From Spirosoma endbachense (GTDB taxonomy: Bacteria; Bacteroidota; Bacteroidia; Cytophagales; Spirosomataceae): a stretch of 64,000 bases of DNA. Numbering within the stretch: the stretch's first letter is position 1; the number at the start of each line of letters is the position of its first letter. Location of the stretch: contig NZ_CP045997.1 of assembly GCF_010233585.1 (NCBI RefSeq), positions 310,001 through 374,000 on the forward strand, written 5' to 3'. This document shows, piece after piece, positions 17,897 through 25,935 of this stretch. Position numbers and translations under genes: made by a program. The notes under the pieces are model-generated. The model worked only from the letters and a program-made list of their open reading frames with translations, did not search any database and had not been told where the DNA came from.

Positions 17897-17936
17897 GTAG
17901 TTACCTTTTAGTAACTAGTTACTAAAAGGTAACTAC
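17897..17936. promoter_or_regulatory. Perfect 40-bp palindrome, candidate HxlR operator
   Basis: AGTTACCTTTTAGTAACT (17899-17916) is followed without a spacer by its exact reverse complement (17917-17934), and the symmetry extends two more bases on each side (17897-17936). It sits between the divergent HxlR and hydrolase genes, 18 bp from the HxlR start. Each half is itself partly symmetric (GTTACC/GTAAC), suggesting four half-sites and two dimers. Confidence 0.75.
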
Positions 17937-17960
17937 TATCTTTTGGTAAGTAAATGTAGC

Positions 17961-17968
17961 TAGATTTG
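17961..17968 (+). promoter_or_regulatory. -7 promoter element of the hydrolase gene
   Basis: TAGATTTG is a perfect match to the Bacteroidota -7 consensus TAnnTTTG, placed 31 bp before ATG 17999. A TTTG at 17942-17945 could be the -33 element, although the 15-bp spacing is short. The 40-bp palindrome ends just upstream, so a bound HxlR protein would overlap the polymerase site. Confidence 0.5.
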
Positions 17969-17998
17969 CTTCATTGATAACCATTTAGGAAACAAATT

Positions 17999-18754
17999 AT
18001 GAAGAAATTCCTGTTTATTTTCGCCATTACGTTTACAACCGCCTGCTTTGGACAAACCCACCAGCCAAGAACTTTCCTATTAGTACATGGTGCTTGGTCT
18101 GGCGGTTGGGACTACGCCAAAGTAGATGCCATTTTAAGCGCCAAAGGCGATATTGTTTACCGCCCCACCCTGACTGGGCTTGGCGAACGGGTACATTTGT
18201 CAAATGCAAAAATTAACCTAAGCACCTATATTGCCGACATTGTAAATGTGATAAAATTTGAAGACCTGCACAACATCATTTTGATGGGTCACAGCTTTGG
18301 AGGCATGGTTATTTCGGGGGTAGCCGAGCAAGTCCCCGACCGCATAAGTCAGCTCATTTATTTAGATGCTATGGTGCCTAATAATGGCGAAAGTGCTCAA
18401 GCAGTTTGTGGCGATTTATGGAACGTTCTAATAGCCCCCAACATAAAAGATAGCCTTGTTTTATATCCATTCGGTTCCACCAAACCCACGCCACCGACCG
18501 ATGTACCACAGCCATTAAAAACCTATACCGAATCGCTGAAACTAAATAATCCTTTAGTCAAAAAAATTCCAACCGCTTATATTGTCATGACAAAAAACGG
18601 CAAAAGCGACAGTGCTACGGATAAAATGGGGGTAAACAGAGCCCGGGCAAGAAACTGGAAAGTGTACAACTTTGAGGGCGGGCATTATTCTATGCGTGAA
18701 CAACCTTATAATTTAGTGAAAAAGTTAGAGTTAATTTTACAAAATGAGCAATAG
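17999..18754 (+). CDS. Secreted alpha/beta hydrolase (EstC / hydroxynitrile-lyase-like subfamily)
   Basis: The 251-residue protein has a signal peptide (MKKFLFIFAITFTTACFGQ) followed by an alpha/beta hydrolase domain: LLVHGAWSGGW (oxyanion loop), PTLTGLGERVHL, LMGHSFGGMVI with nucleophile Ser at about residue 99, and C-terminal EGGHYSMREQP with the catalytic His. The PTLTGLGER signature is typical of the EstC/salicylate-esterase/methyl-ketone-synthase group, which hydrolyse small aromatic or aliphatic esters. Regulation by the divergent HxlR protein is likely. The gene is AT-rich relative to the neighbouring symporter and may be acquired. The substrate is unknown. Confidence 0.88.
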   Translation: MKKFLFIFAITFTTACFGQTHQPRTFLLVHGAWSGGWDYAKVDAILSAKGDIVYRPTLTGLGERVHLSNAKINLSTYIADIVNVIKFEDLHNIILMGHSFGGMVISGVAEQVPDRISQLIYLDAMVPNNGESAQAVCGDLWNVLIAPNIKDSLVLYPFGSTKPTPPTDVPQPLKTYTESLKLNNPLVKKIPTAYIVMTKNGKSDSATDKMGVNRARARNWKVYNFEGGHYSMREQPYNLVKKLELILQNEQ

Positions 18755-18768
18755 TCATTGAACAGTTC

Positions 18769-18819
18769 ATGGTTTCTCGTAACAGACTAGAAAGTTCCTG
18801 GGCTGTTACGAGAAACCAT
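18769..18819. terminator. 17-bp perfect hairpin after the hydrolase gene
   Basis: ATGGTTTCTCGTAACAG (18769-18785) pairs exactly with CTGTTACGAGAAACCAT (18803-18819) around a 17-base loop, 14 bp after the hydrolase stop. No T-run follows, so it may be an mRNA 3'-end stabiliser or one of the locus-specific palindromes seen elsewhere rather than a standard terminator. The AT-rich stretch at 18820-19060 shows nothing coding. Confidence 0.5.
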
Positions 18820-19064
18820 TCGATTCGTAGGAATCTAATTTAAGCCATTGAAAGTAAAGGCGAAATCCAGGGACTAATTAAAAAAAACATAAAGTCTGAT
18901 TGTCAATGACTTATGGCTTTGTCTATAGACTTAAAGAAGTAATACTGCTATCGATAGGCTTGCTGAGAAAATTAAATTAAAATATATAAGTAATTGATTT
19001 ATAGTTAATTAACTTAATAAGTTTAGATGTAGTGAAAAAAATCTATTAAATTTATAGATCAAGC

Positions 19065-19096
19065 TTGGAAAAGTAAATTTAGAGACTTTATCTTTG
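19065..19096 (+). promoter_or_regulatory. Promoter of the SAM riboswitch transcript
   Basis: TTG at 19065-19067 and TATCTTTG at 19089-19096 fit the Bacteroidota promoter (TTG, 21-bp spacer, TAnnTTTG). The riboswitch begins about 37 bp downstream, a sensible position for a transcription start in between. Confidence 0.6.
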
Positions 19097-19133
19097 AGCC
19101 GTCTTACACTTACTACCTGCAAAGTAGCTGTGG

Positions 19134-19231
19134 ATTTATACCGAAAGGGGGAGAGACAGGCTCACTGAACCCTTAGCAACTTGCCCATTGGCGATAGTGC
19201 TAACCTGCCTACTTCGTTAGGAACTATAAAT
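19134..19231 (+). promoter_or_regulatory. SAM riboswitch (S-box / SAM-I type)
   Basis: P1 closes as ATTTATA (19134-19140) with TATAAAT (19225-19231). Between them are conserved S-box segments: GGGGGAGAGACAGGCTC (P2/internal loop), CTGAACCCTTAGCAAC (the usual 'tGAAgCCcgGCAACC' region), a TGCC-catt-GGCG hairpin (P3), AGTGCTAA (the usual 'GGTGCTAA') and a closing CCT/AGG hairpin. The order and spacing match the family. It binds S-adenosylmethionine and normally switches off methionine or sulfur-assimilation genes. A good promoter lies upstream, but no intact gene follows on this strand for more than 6 kb. Confidence 0.85.
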
Positions 19232-19242
19232 TTACAATCGTT

Positions 19243-19314
19243 ATGTCTACGCTAGATTCATTTCAGAGAACCGGGCCAATCCAGGCCCCAGTAGTTGCCC
19301 CCCAGTCCTCCTAA
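19243..19314 (+). CDS. Short ORF directly behind the SAM riboswitch (23 codons), possible ruined gene start
   Basis: ATG 19243 begins a 23-codon frame (MSTLDSFQRTGPIQAPVVAP...) ending at TAA 19312-19314, 11 bp after riboswitch P1. A second ATG overlaps the stop (TAATG, 19314-19316) and opens 19 more codons to TAG 19373. Either this is a natural leader peptide, or, more likely in my view, the first codons of a methionine-pathway gene whose remainder has been lost or shifted. I cannot identify that gene. Confidence 0.35.
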   Translation: MSTLDSFQRTGPIQAPVVAPQSS

Positions 19315-19516
19315 TGCTGTTGCTATTGGTAAATTTCGGAAACTCGAAAGGTATTCACTTATTTTTCAGGTAGTTCAGTCATTTGTTGAGCTCATCATAA
19401 GTTAAACGTTTTGAATATTATCCTATATAATCTATGGGCTTCTGAGAGACGTTCCATTTCTTCCAGCTGGGGACTGCATTGTAAGAGCAGAAAATCAACA
19501 CCGACTTTATATGAAT

Positions 19517-19560
19517 TGGACCAGCCAGGGATTGAACATATTCCAACCCTGGCTGGTCCA
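19517..19560 (+). terminator. 14-bp GC-rich hairpin
   Basis: TGGACCAGCCAGGG (19517-19530) pairs perfectly with CCCTGGCTGGTCCA (19547-19560), followed by TTGATTTTGT. It is placed to end the riboswitch transcript. The 66-codon frame across this hairpin is not a credible gene. Confidence 0.6.
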
Positions 19561-19602
19561 TTGATTTTGTCAGAGTTTATAAACCTTTACTTGGCAACAA
19601 GG

Positions 19603-19642
19603 CACTCGTGATGAAGGTCACTTATACCCTTCATCACGAGTG
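19603..19642 (-). terminator. 15-bp hairpin downstream of the susD-like gene
   Basis: CACTCGTGATGAAGG (19603-19617) pairs with CCTTCATCACGAGTG (19628-19642). It lies 63 bp past the SusD stop codon on the minus strand and is the likely end of the susCD transcript. No strong T-run is seen. Confidence 0.5.
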
Positions 19643-19704
19643 TTACATTTGTACTCTATTTTAACGATAGCGATTTTACTATAAATCCGCTGAATCATCA
19701 TCCG

Positions 19705-21204
19705 CTACAGGTTTGGGTTGTTACTGATCTCATTCAGAGGAATCGGAAAGAGGTAATATTTGCTGTTGGGAACGAACGCCGTTCCATCGGGAAATTTGGT
19801 GATCCAGTGCCCCAAAACACTAACCGTTGCCCCCTTGGTATCGACAAATTTTTCCGATGTTTCCTTTCGTACAGGGGCGGTTTGGGTTCTCAAAATGTCG
19901 TACAGACGGAAACCTTCACCCCAAAGCTCCTTACGACGTTCGAGTAAAATCTCATCGATCAAACTGTTTTTGTCCAGTCCTGCCGACAAATCAGTCAGGT
20001 TTCGTTTCCGTCTCAATTCATTTAACGTTTCTATGGCCCCCTGCAGGTTATTCAATCTTGCTTTACTTTCGGCTTCAATCAGCAGTTGTTCCGACGAACG
20101 CATCAACACAATATGACCCTCATGATTGGGATACTTGTTTCTGAATTTTTTGTAACGGTACCCTCTGTAAAGAGCCTCAGTGGGCTGTTTGGCAATTTCA
20201 AATAACGTTTTGCGGATGTCGTTCGGACTGAACAATGCTATAAAATTCGGATCCGGCATAATGCTATTGTAGCCGTAATAGAGGTTCGTGCCGGCTGCAT
20301 CCGTCGAATACGGCGTTGTTTCGATATAGGCCAGATACGAGGCTCCCCCCAAATTCTGCGTTACTGTTTGCGGATGCCCCCAAATCCATTCAGGATTGCT
20401 TACATCACTGAACCCCTGGATATATTGATCGGCGGTCATAATCGGATAGCCGACACGCGCTTTGGCTGAATAATCCCGGGCCAGTTCCCATTTTTCCTGG
20501 GTCAGGTAAGCGCGGGCAAATAGCCCATATACGACGTTAACGTCGGGGCGATTTTTGACCGAACGCGTGTAGCCGGTTAACAACTTTTCCGCTTCCGTTA
20601 AATCACTGAACACCAGATTGTAGATTTCTTCGACCGTCGCGCGCGGCTTGGGTACTGTACTAGGCGTTGTAGGTTCGGTGTAAATAGGAACGGCTTTCGC
20701 CTTTGGGTCTTTGACGTAGGTAAATTGATACTGCCTCACTAAATTCAGGTAGTTGTTTGCCCGTAGTGCATACGCTTGTCCTTTAAGGTATTTTAAACTG
20801 GGCTTGCTCGTATCGTCGATTTTAATATTAGCAATAATATTGTTGGTATGATCAATCGAGGTGTATTGCAATGTCCAGAAAAACAGAGCGCGCCTTGTCG
20901 TATTATCATACGGATCGCGGTAGGGATACGAATCCCGGAATCCATAGCGGCCGTCCCGGGCAAAAGCATCTTCGCCCATTACATCATGCGTTAAGAAAAT
21001 GGTCGGCAGACCAGGGTTGTCCTGAGACGTGCTGTTTTCCAGCAGAAAGCGGATGGAGCCATTCACAAAAGCGTCAATGTTGGCTTCCGAGGAGAATACC
21101 TCCGGGGTCGTAATCTGGGTTGCCGGAGCAGTCTCAAAGAAGTTGTCGCTGCAGGATGTAAACAAAACCAGAGCAACGAATAAATAACTGAATTTCCGTA
21201 TCAT
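19705..21204 (-). CDS. SusD/RagB family nutrient-binding outer-membrane lipoprotein
   Basis: I choose ATG at 21204 (499 residues) because MIRKFSYLFVALVLFTSC is a clean lipoprotein signal (lipobox LFTSC); an ATG 33 bp upstream would place 11 extra residues before it and overlap the SusC stop. The protein shows SusD features: TPEVFSSEANIDAFVNG, TPR-like helices with LKGQAYALRANNYLNLVRQY, and a C-terminal LIDEILLERRKELWGEGFRLYDILR. SusD proteins sit on the cell surface as the lid of the partner SusC transporter and bind glycans or peptides. The SusC gene is immediately upstream, 19 bp away. Confidence 0.95.
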   Translation of the reverse strand: MIRKFSYLFVALVLFTSCSDNFFETAPATQITTPEVFSSEANIDAFVNGSIRFLLENSTSQDNPGLPTIFLTHDVMGEDAFARDGRYGFRDSYPYRDPYDNTTRRALFFWTLQYTSIDHTNNIIANIKIDDTSKPSLKYLKGQAYALRANNYLNLVRQYQFTYVKDPKAKAVPIYTEPTTPSTVPKPRATVEEIYNLVFSDLTEAEKLLTGYTRSVKNRPDVNVVYGLFARAYLTQEKWELARDYSAKARVGYPIMTADQYIQGFSDVSNPEWIWGHPQTVTQNLGGASYLAYIETTPYSTDAAGTNLYYGYNSIMPDPNFIALFSPNDIRKTLFEIAKQPTEALYRGYRYKKFRNKYPNHEGHIVLMRSSEQLLIEAESKARLNNLQGAIETLNELRRKRNLTDLSAGLDKNSLIDEILLERRKELWGEGFRLYDILRTQTAPVRKETSEKFVDTKGATVSVLGHWITKFPDGTAFVPNSKYYLFPIPLNEISNNPNL

Positions 21205-21223
21205 GGTTGAATAAGCGTTGTCG

Positions 21224-24200
21224 TTAAAATGATACATTTAGAACGGCTGAAACTGATTTTTGCGCAGGATAGCGATAGTAAGTAGACCCTGAAATGGTCT
21301 GTTCTGGATCTAATCCTTTATGCCCGTAAAAAGTCAGCAGGTTATCGCCTACCAAACGTATGGTAACATTGGTCAACGACAGTTGGGATACCAGGCTGCG
21401 AGGCAATGTATACGAAAGGGAGATATTTTTCAGCCGCGCGTAAGTCGCATCATATAAAAATCGGGTAGACGGAATGGTATTCCAGGCGTCAGAAACGTAT
21501 GTGAGACGAGGAAAATTGGTGTTTGTATTTTCCGGTGTCCAGCGAGTGAGGGCCTCTTCCGACCAGGCGCGACCTGGGGCATTGCCAAGATGGGCGATCA
21601 TCGGCTCGTCTCCATCGAAAATTTTACCCCCTATACTATACGCCATCAGGAAGGAGAACTCAACGTTTTTGAACGAAATACTGTTGGTAAATCCGCCGTA
21701 AAAGTCAGGAAGGGAGCTCCCCTGGAAATAAGGAGTGGCTTCAGTTTGATTTTCGGTAGTTGTCCTGCCAGTAACAGTTTTATTGCCGTCCAAAACGTCC
21801 TTATACCAGGTGGCTTTGCCGTTTTGCGGGTTAACTCCCGCCCATTCTTTGATGTAAAAATCGTAAATAGAACCGCCTTCAACCATCTTTTTGGTATTTC
21901 CATACTGACCAATTGCGCCAGTCAGGATTTCTTTCTGCGGCAATTTTGTGATCTTATTGGTGTAGTGCCCAAAATTCAGGGTAACATTCCATCTGAAATC
22001 CTTACTGCGAATGGGTACGCCGGTAATTTGGCCGTCAATACCTCGGTTACTTAATGAGCCGATGTTGTCATCGATTCCACCATAACCGGTTGATGGGGAA
22101 AGCGGTCTGTTAAATAACAGATCTTTTGACTGGCGGTCGAACACATCCAGCTGGGCTGCGATCCGGTTGTTAAACAGGGAAATGTCAACCCCAACATTGA
22201 GATTCAGGTTGGTCTCCCATTTTAGATTCGGTGTGGGAAGCGAAGAGGGTAATAATCCCAGTTTATCCAGGCTGTTGTAAATGGAATAGAATCCGCCGTA
22301 CGCGTAATTGCCGACATTATCATTGCCCTGGGCTCCGTAACTGGCGCGCAGATTGAGGTTATCCAGGTAGGATCTATTTTTCAGGAATTCTTCCTGTTTA
22401 ATATTCCAGGCGGCTCCCACCGACCAAAAATTACCCCATCTGGTTTGTTCACTGAAGCGGGAGGAACCGTCCCGACGATAACTGGTGGAAAAATGGTAAC
22501 GTCCCAGGTAATCGTAATCCAGTTTGGCCAGTCCACTCGCCAACCGGTAATCCGATGATGTTCCATTAAATACGCCACTGAGCGTTCCAGCAGAAGGCTC
22601 GGTTTTTCCCAGAACCTGAAAGCCAGTGCGGCTTCCGGATAAGGAAGAGATGTTATTGACGTAGATCTCAGGACCGGCGAGCAGGCTCAGTGTATGGGCT
22701 CCAGGCAAGTAGACGGAGTAATTCAGGAAGCTATTGACGGTGTAGTTGAGCGTACGGCTTGAGCTTCTGGATGCGGATCCAGCGCCGTCGGTGATTACGC
22801 CCGTGCTGTAATAGGAGTGTGAATAAGTAAGCGAACTACCAGCACGATAATCCACGTTCGCCGTTGTTTTTAAAAACAATCCTTTCAGAAACGTAATGGT
22901 GAAATTGGTTCCGAGCAACACGGCATCCGTCTGATCACCCGATATCGCATTCTCGGCCGAGCCCAGAATATTTGACCCGCTGGCTGCGGTGGTTGGGCGA
23001 TATCTTCCGTAATCCCACTTTTTATTCCCCGCATCATCCAAACTATAGGAACCGTCTGGATTACGTTCGTAAACGGGGTAAATATTCGCTATGAGTCGTT
23101 GGAAATTGGCAAAATTACCGGTGTTACTATCGCTTTGGGTAGGTGATTTTTGAAAACCTGACGACAACGAGATGTTGGCACCTGCTTCAAACCAATTGTT
23201 GACTTTCGATTGTAAATTCGTGCGAAGATTGAAACGCCTGAACTCAGAGGTCCTGATCCAGCCCTGTTCATTTAAATACCCCGCTGAGAGAAAATATTTG
23301 GTTGCAGCACTGCCACCGCTGATGCTGAGGTCATACTGTTGGCGAATTCCCTGACGGGAGATGGCTTTCCCCCAATCATCCGTCCAAAGGGGAGTGGCGC
23401 CTGCGACTAATTTACCGTCCAAACCAATCGGCTTTGGATAATTCGAACCGAAGATATTGACTTTCAGTGAACCATCGACGAGATAGTCTGTCGCATACTG
23501 AGCGGCTACTGCTGCTGTTTTACCCTGATCCAACTGCGTGTTGCGAATGGCCTCCCACTGTAATTCATAATAATCTTTCGCTGACAAATACGCATAATCC
23601 TTCACTGCCCGAGACGTGAAGCCGTAGTTGGCAGAAAAGTTGAACGTAGGTTTTGCATTCAGTGATCCGGATTTGGTGGTAACCACAATCACACCGTTAG
23701 CACCCCGGGAACCATAGAGTGCGCTTGCCGTCGCGTCTTTTAATACCGAGATGGATTGAATATCTCTGGGATTCAAATTATTCGCATTCGCTCCGGGGAT
23801 ACCGTCGACCACATAAAGCGGAGCGGTTGACGCATTGACTGAACCAACACCCCGCACAAACAGATCGGCATCGGCTCCGGGCTGACCTGCCGATGCAATG
23901 GATTGAAGGCCCGGCACAGTTCCCTGTAAGGCTTTGCCAATAGAGGTAATCTGCAGATTTTCAAGGTCCCGTGCGTTGACAACCGATACAGATCCTGTAT
24001 AGCTCGACCGTTTGGCTGTTGTGTAACCAACGACAACGGTCTCGTCCAACTGGTTTGCTGTTTCTGCCAACTGGATGAGGAGTGGTTCCAGGCTAAGGCC
24101 GGTGGTGATTTCCTGGGCTTTATAGCCTAAAAAACTCACCACGAGTGTCAAGGGTAATGATTTAGTGGTCGATAAGCTAAATTTCCCATTTGCATCAGAC

Positions 24201-24400
24201 GTTGTTCCAGCATCCGTTGATTTAATGACAACGGTAGCGCCGGGTATCACCTGATTTTTTTCGTCGAGGACGGTTCCCTTGATTACGTTCTGTCCATAGC
24301 TGTTAAAAAAGCCGAAAAACAGAATCAACGATGTATACTGTATTTTTTTCAGGAAAGAACCCCTCTTAAGGCTCTGAAAGGATCGTAATTTATTCTTCAT
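21224..24400 (-). CDS. SusC/RagA family TonB-linked outer-membrane transporter
   Basis: The 1058-residue protein has a signal region (about 18-36), a carboxypeptidase-like N-terminal domain beginning KGTVLDEKNQVIPGATVVIK, the TonB box DETVVVGYTTAKR, a plug domain with LQGTVPGLQSIASAGQPGAD and SALYGSRGANGVIVVTTKSG, and a beta-barrel ending in VLNVSF with terminal Phe. It imports the ligand captured by the SusD partner, powered by TonB. The pair is the core of a polysaccharide or nutrient utilisation locus; the divergent GH42-type glycosidase suggests a galactoside-containing substrate, although 1.5 kb separates them. Two inverted repeats 198-256 bp upstream are candidate regulator sites. Confidence 0.96.
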   Translation of the reverse strand: MKNKLRSFQSLKRGSFLKKIQYTSLILFFGFFNSYGQNVIKGTVLDEKNQVIPGATVVIKSTDAGTTSDANGKFSLSTTKSLPLTLVVSFLGYKAQEITTGLSLEPLLIQLAETANQLDETVVVGYTTAKRSSYTGSVSVVNARDLENLQITSIGKALQGTVPGLQSIASAGQPGADADLFVRGVGSVNASTAPLYVVDGIPGANANNLNPRDIQSISVLKDATASALYGSRGANGVIVVTTKSGSLNAKPTFNFSANYGFTSRAVKDYAYLSAKDYYELQWEAIRNTQLDQGKTAAVAAQYATDYLVDGSLKVNIFGSNYPKPIGLDGKLVAGATPLWTDDWGKAISRQGIRQQYDLSISGGSAATKYFLSAGYLNEQGWIRTSEFRRFNLRTNLQSKVNNWFEAGANISLSSGFQKSPTQSDSNTGNFANFQRLIANIYPVYERNPDGSYSLDDAGNKKWDYGRYRPTTAASGSNILGSAENAISGDQTDAVLLGTNFTITFLKGLFLKTTANVDYRAGSSLTYSHSYYSTGVITDGAGSASRSSSRTLNYTVNSFLNYSVYLPGAHTLSLLAGPEIYVNNISSLSGSRTGFQVLGKTEPSAGTLSGVFNGTSSDYRLASGLAKLDYDYLGRYHFSTSYRRDGSSRFSEQTRWGNFWSVGAAWNIKQEEFLKNRSYLDNLNLRASYGAQGNDNVGNYAYGGFYSIYNSLDKLGLLPSSLPTPNLKWETNLNLNVGVDISLFNNRIAAQLDVFDRQSKDLLFNRPLSPSTGYGGIDDNIGSLSNRGIDGQITGVPIRSKDFRWNVTLNFGHYTNKITKLPQKEILTGAIGQYGNTKKMVEGGSIYDFYIKEWAGVNPQNGKATWYKDVLDGNKTVTGRTTTENQTEATPYFQGSSLPDFYGGFTNSISFKNVEFSFLMAYSIGGKIFDGDEPMIAHLGNAPGRAWSEEALTRWTPENTNTNFPRLTYVSDAWNTIPSTRFLYDATYARLKNISLSYTLPRSLVSQLSLTNVTIRLVGDNLLTFYGHKGLDPEQTISGSTYYRYPAQKSVSAVLNVSF

Positions 24401-24597
24401 AGGTCCGGCGTGTGTTTGCTTTGGCTGATTTCATAGCACATTTCTGGAATTATACTTACTGTTTGGTTAAAGAGACTTAGGTTAGAATTGGTCGCATGTT
24501 TCATACCTGCGGTAGAGCTTTTGCTTCGGCGCCAATCCGGCGGACCGTTCCGATTTTTCCAGATGGCGATATTAATAGGGTCTTTATGTAAATAATA

Positions 24598-24656
24598 TAT
24601 ATTATCTATAGAATTTATAGATAATATACCTAAACGATTGATTAACCGTTTAGGTA
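24598..24656. promoter_or_regulatory. Two adjacent inverted repeats upstream of susC
   Basis: TATATTATCTATA (24598-24610) pairs with TATAGATAATATA (24616-24628) across 5 bases. TACCTAAACG (24627-24636) pairs with CGTTTAGGTA (24647-24656) across 10 bases. The two elements share two bases. Their place 200-256 bp upstream of the SusC start suggests regulator binding, but no regulator gene is adjacent. A role as a terminator is less likely because no operon ends here. Confidence 0.5.
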
Positions 24657-25935
24657 TGCACCTTTACCAGCGTCTATTTCAAACGCTTACGGATTAAAGT
24701 AGCAGGAAGGGACGAGAGAGTTGACCGACAGTAGCGGACAGGAAAACGAATTATTGGCAGGCAATAAGACCAATACCTACTGATTTGACTAATTGGCTTT
24801 CGAAACGGGGGTAAAGAAGAAGTAGGGATACAGGCATACGTTTGAGTGGTTAGTTTGAGAAAGTTGAATAGTAGTCTTGTTGTTTGATAGGCAAAGGTGA
24901 ATGGTATTTTTCTTATTTACAAGAAAATTAAAGGAAAATTAAAAAGGGCAATTACCTCTAAAACTCTATCGAGAAGTCTCTTTTTGGCTAAAATAAAGGG
25001 TTTTTAAGTTTTTGATAGTACTCTGTCGGCAGATAAAGGAATAGTATAAAACGAATACTGGGTTAATGTGCGCTATATGGATTAACTTAATAGAGTAAAC
25101 TTGCAGAAAATGCGATTATCGAGTTTGGTGTTAATGTCGACGTACCTGCATCGGTAAATGATGTTGCATAATGCCTTGTAAGCTTCCCCGAAAAGTCGTC
25201 AGTAAAAAACAGTTGATTGGTACTTGGTGGAGGAGCACGTGCTGGAATCGGCGGCATGGCTTCGTCCGACATTTGCATTAGGCGTATGCCTTTAGGTTTG
25301 AGCTATGCTATTATTCCAAGGTTGGCTTTGCTGTTCTAGACCAATAGTCGTCGCCTTGGTTTCAGTGCTTACCCTCTTTAATGTACAATGATTCGAATGA
25401 CTTGCAGGTTTCAGCTAAGCAGAACTTAGAGGCTATCGCAACGTCCACCCAAAAAGGCGGTAATAAACAAGGTACTAAAGGAGTTATCGAATTTAAATCA
25501 TTTTTTTAGGAATGTAAAACAGGTTCGGTCAACGAATCCCCTACCATTGAACAACCCTATTCCCCAAGGCCTTAACTGAATTGACGGATGATTGGAAATT
25601 GAGACAGGTAAATTAACTAGTGAACCATTAAATCCTCCTAATTTTGAGAATAAGGGTTTTCAAGTCTCTGCTTCGGGAAACGGGCAATTAATTAAAGCGA
25701 CGGCTCTGTAGCTTGCTAGCAGATGAATTATACCAGTGCGAGGAGCACGCTAAATTGGTCAGAGTCCTAACTGGCCAGTGATGAGTCGATTTGTCCGTTC
25801 ATGCCGCCTTTGCTGTGTTTATTGAAAGTTCGCACGCCACGGGGAGCCCTCCTCAAAATTCACATAGCTTTGGGGATGCTTTGCTAAAGTTTAAACTGAT
25901 TCCAGATTCACTGAAAAAATCCTAAACTTATTCTC
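24657..25935. other. Long gene-poor spacer between susC and the glycosidase
   Basis: About 1.28 kb without a supportable gene. A 42-codon frame at 25381-25509 (plus, starting MYNDSNDLQV) and a 63-codon frame on the minus strand at 25087-25278 are possible but resemble nothing I know and lack clear initiation signals. Several stretches look like eroded coding sequence. The promoter of the glycosidase should lie near 25900, but I see no perfect TAnnTTTG there. Confidence 0.4.

Noticed and set aside
19411..19611. 66-codon open frame on the plus strand
   Set aside because: It runs straight through a GC-rich hairpin and has no family resemblance or initiation signal.
25087..25278. 63-codon frame on the minus strand
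   Set aside because: Low-complexity start and no match to any family I know; it lies in an eroded spacer.
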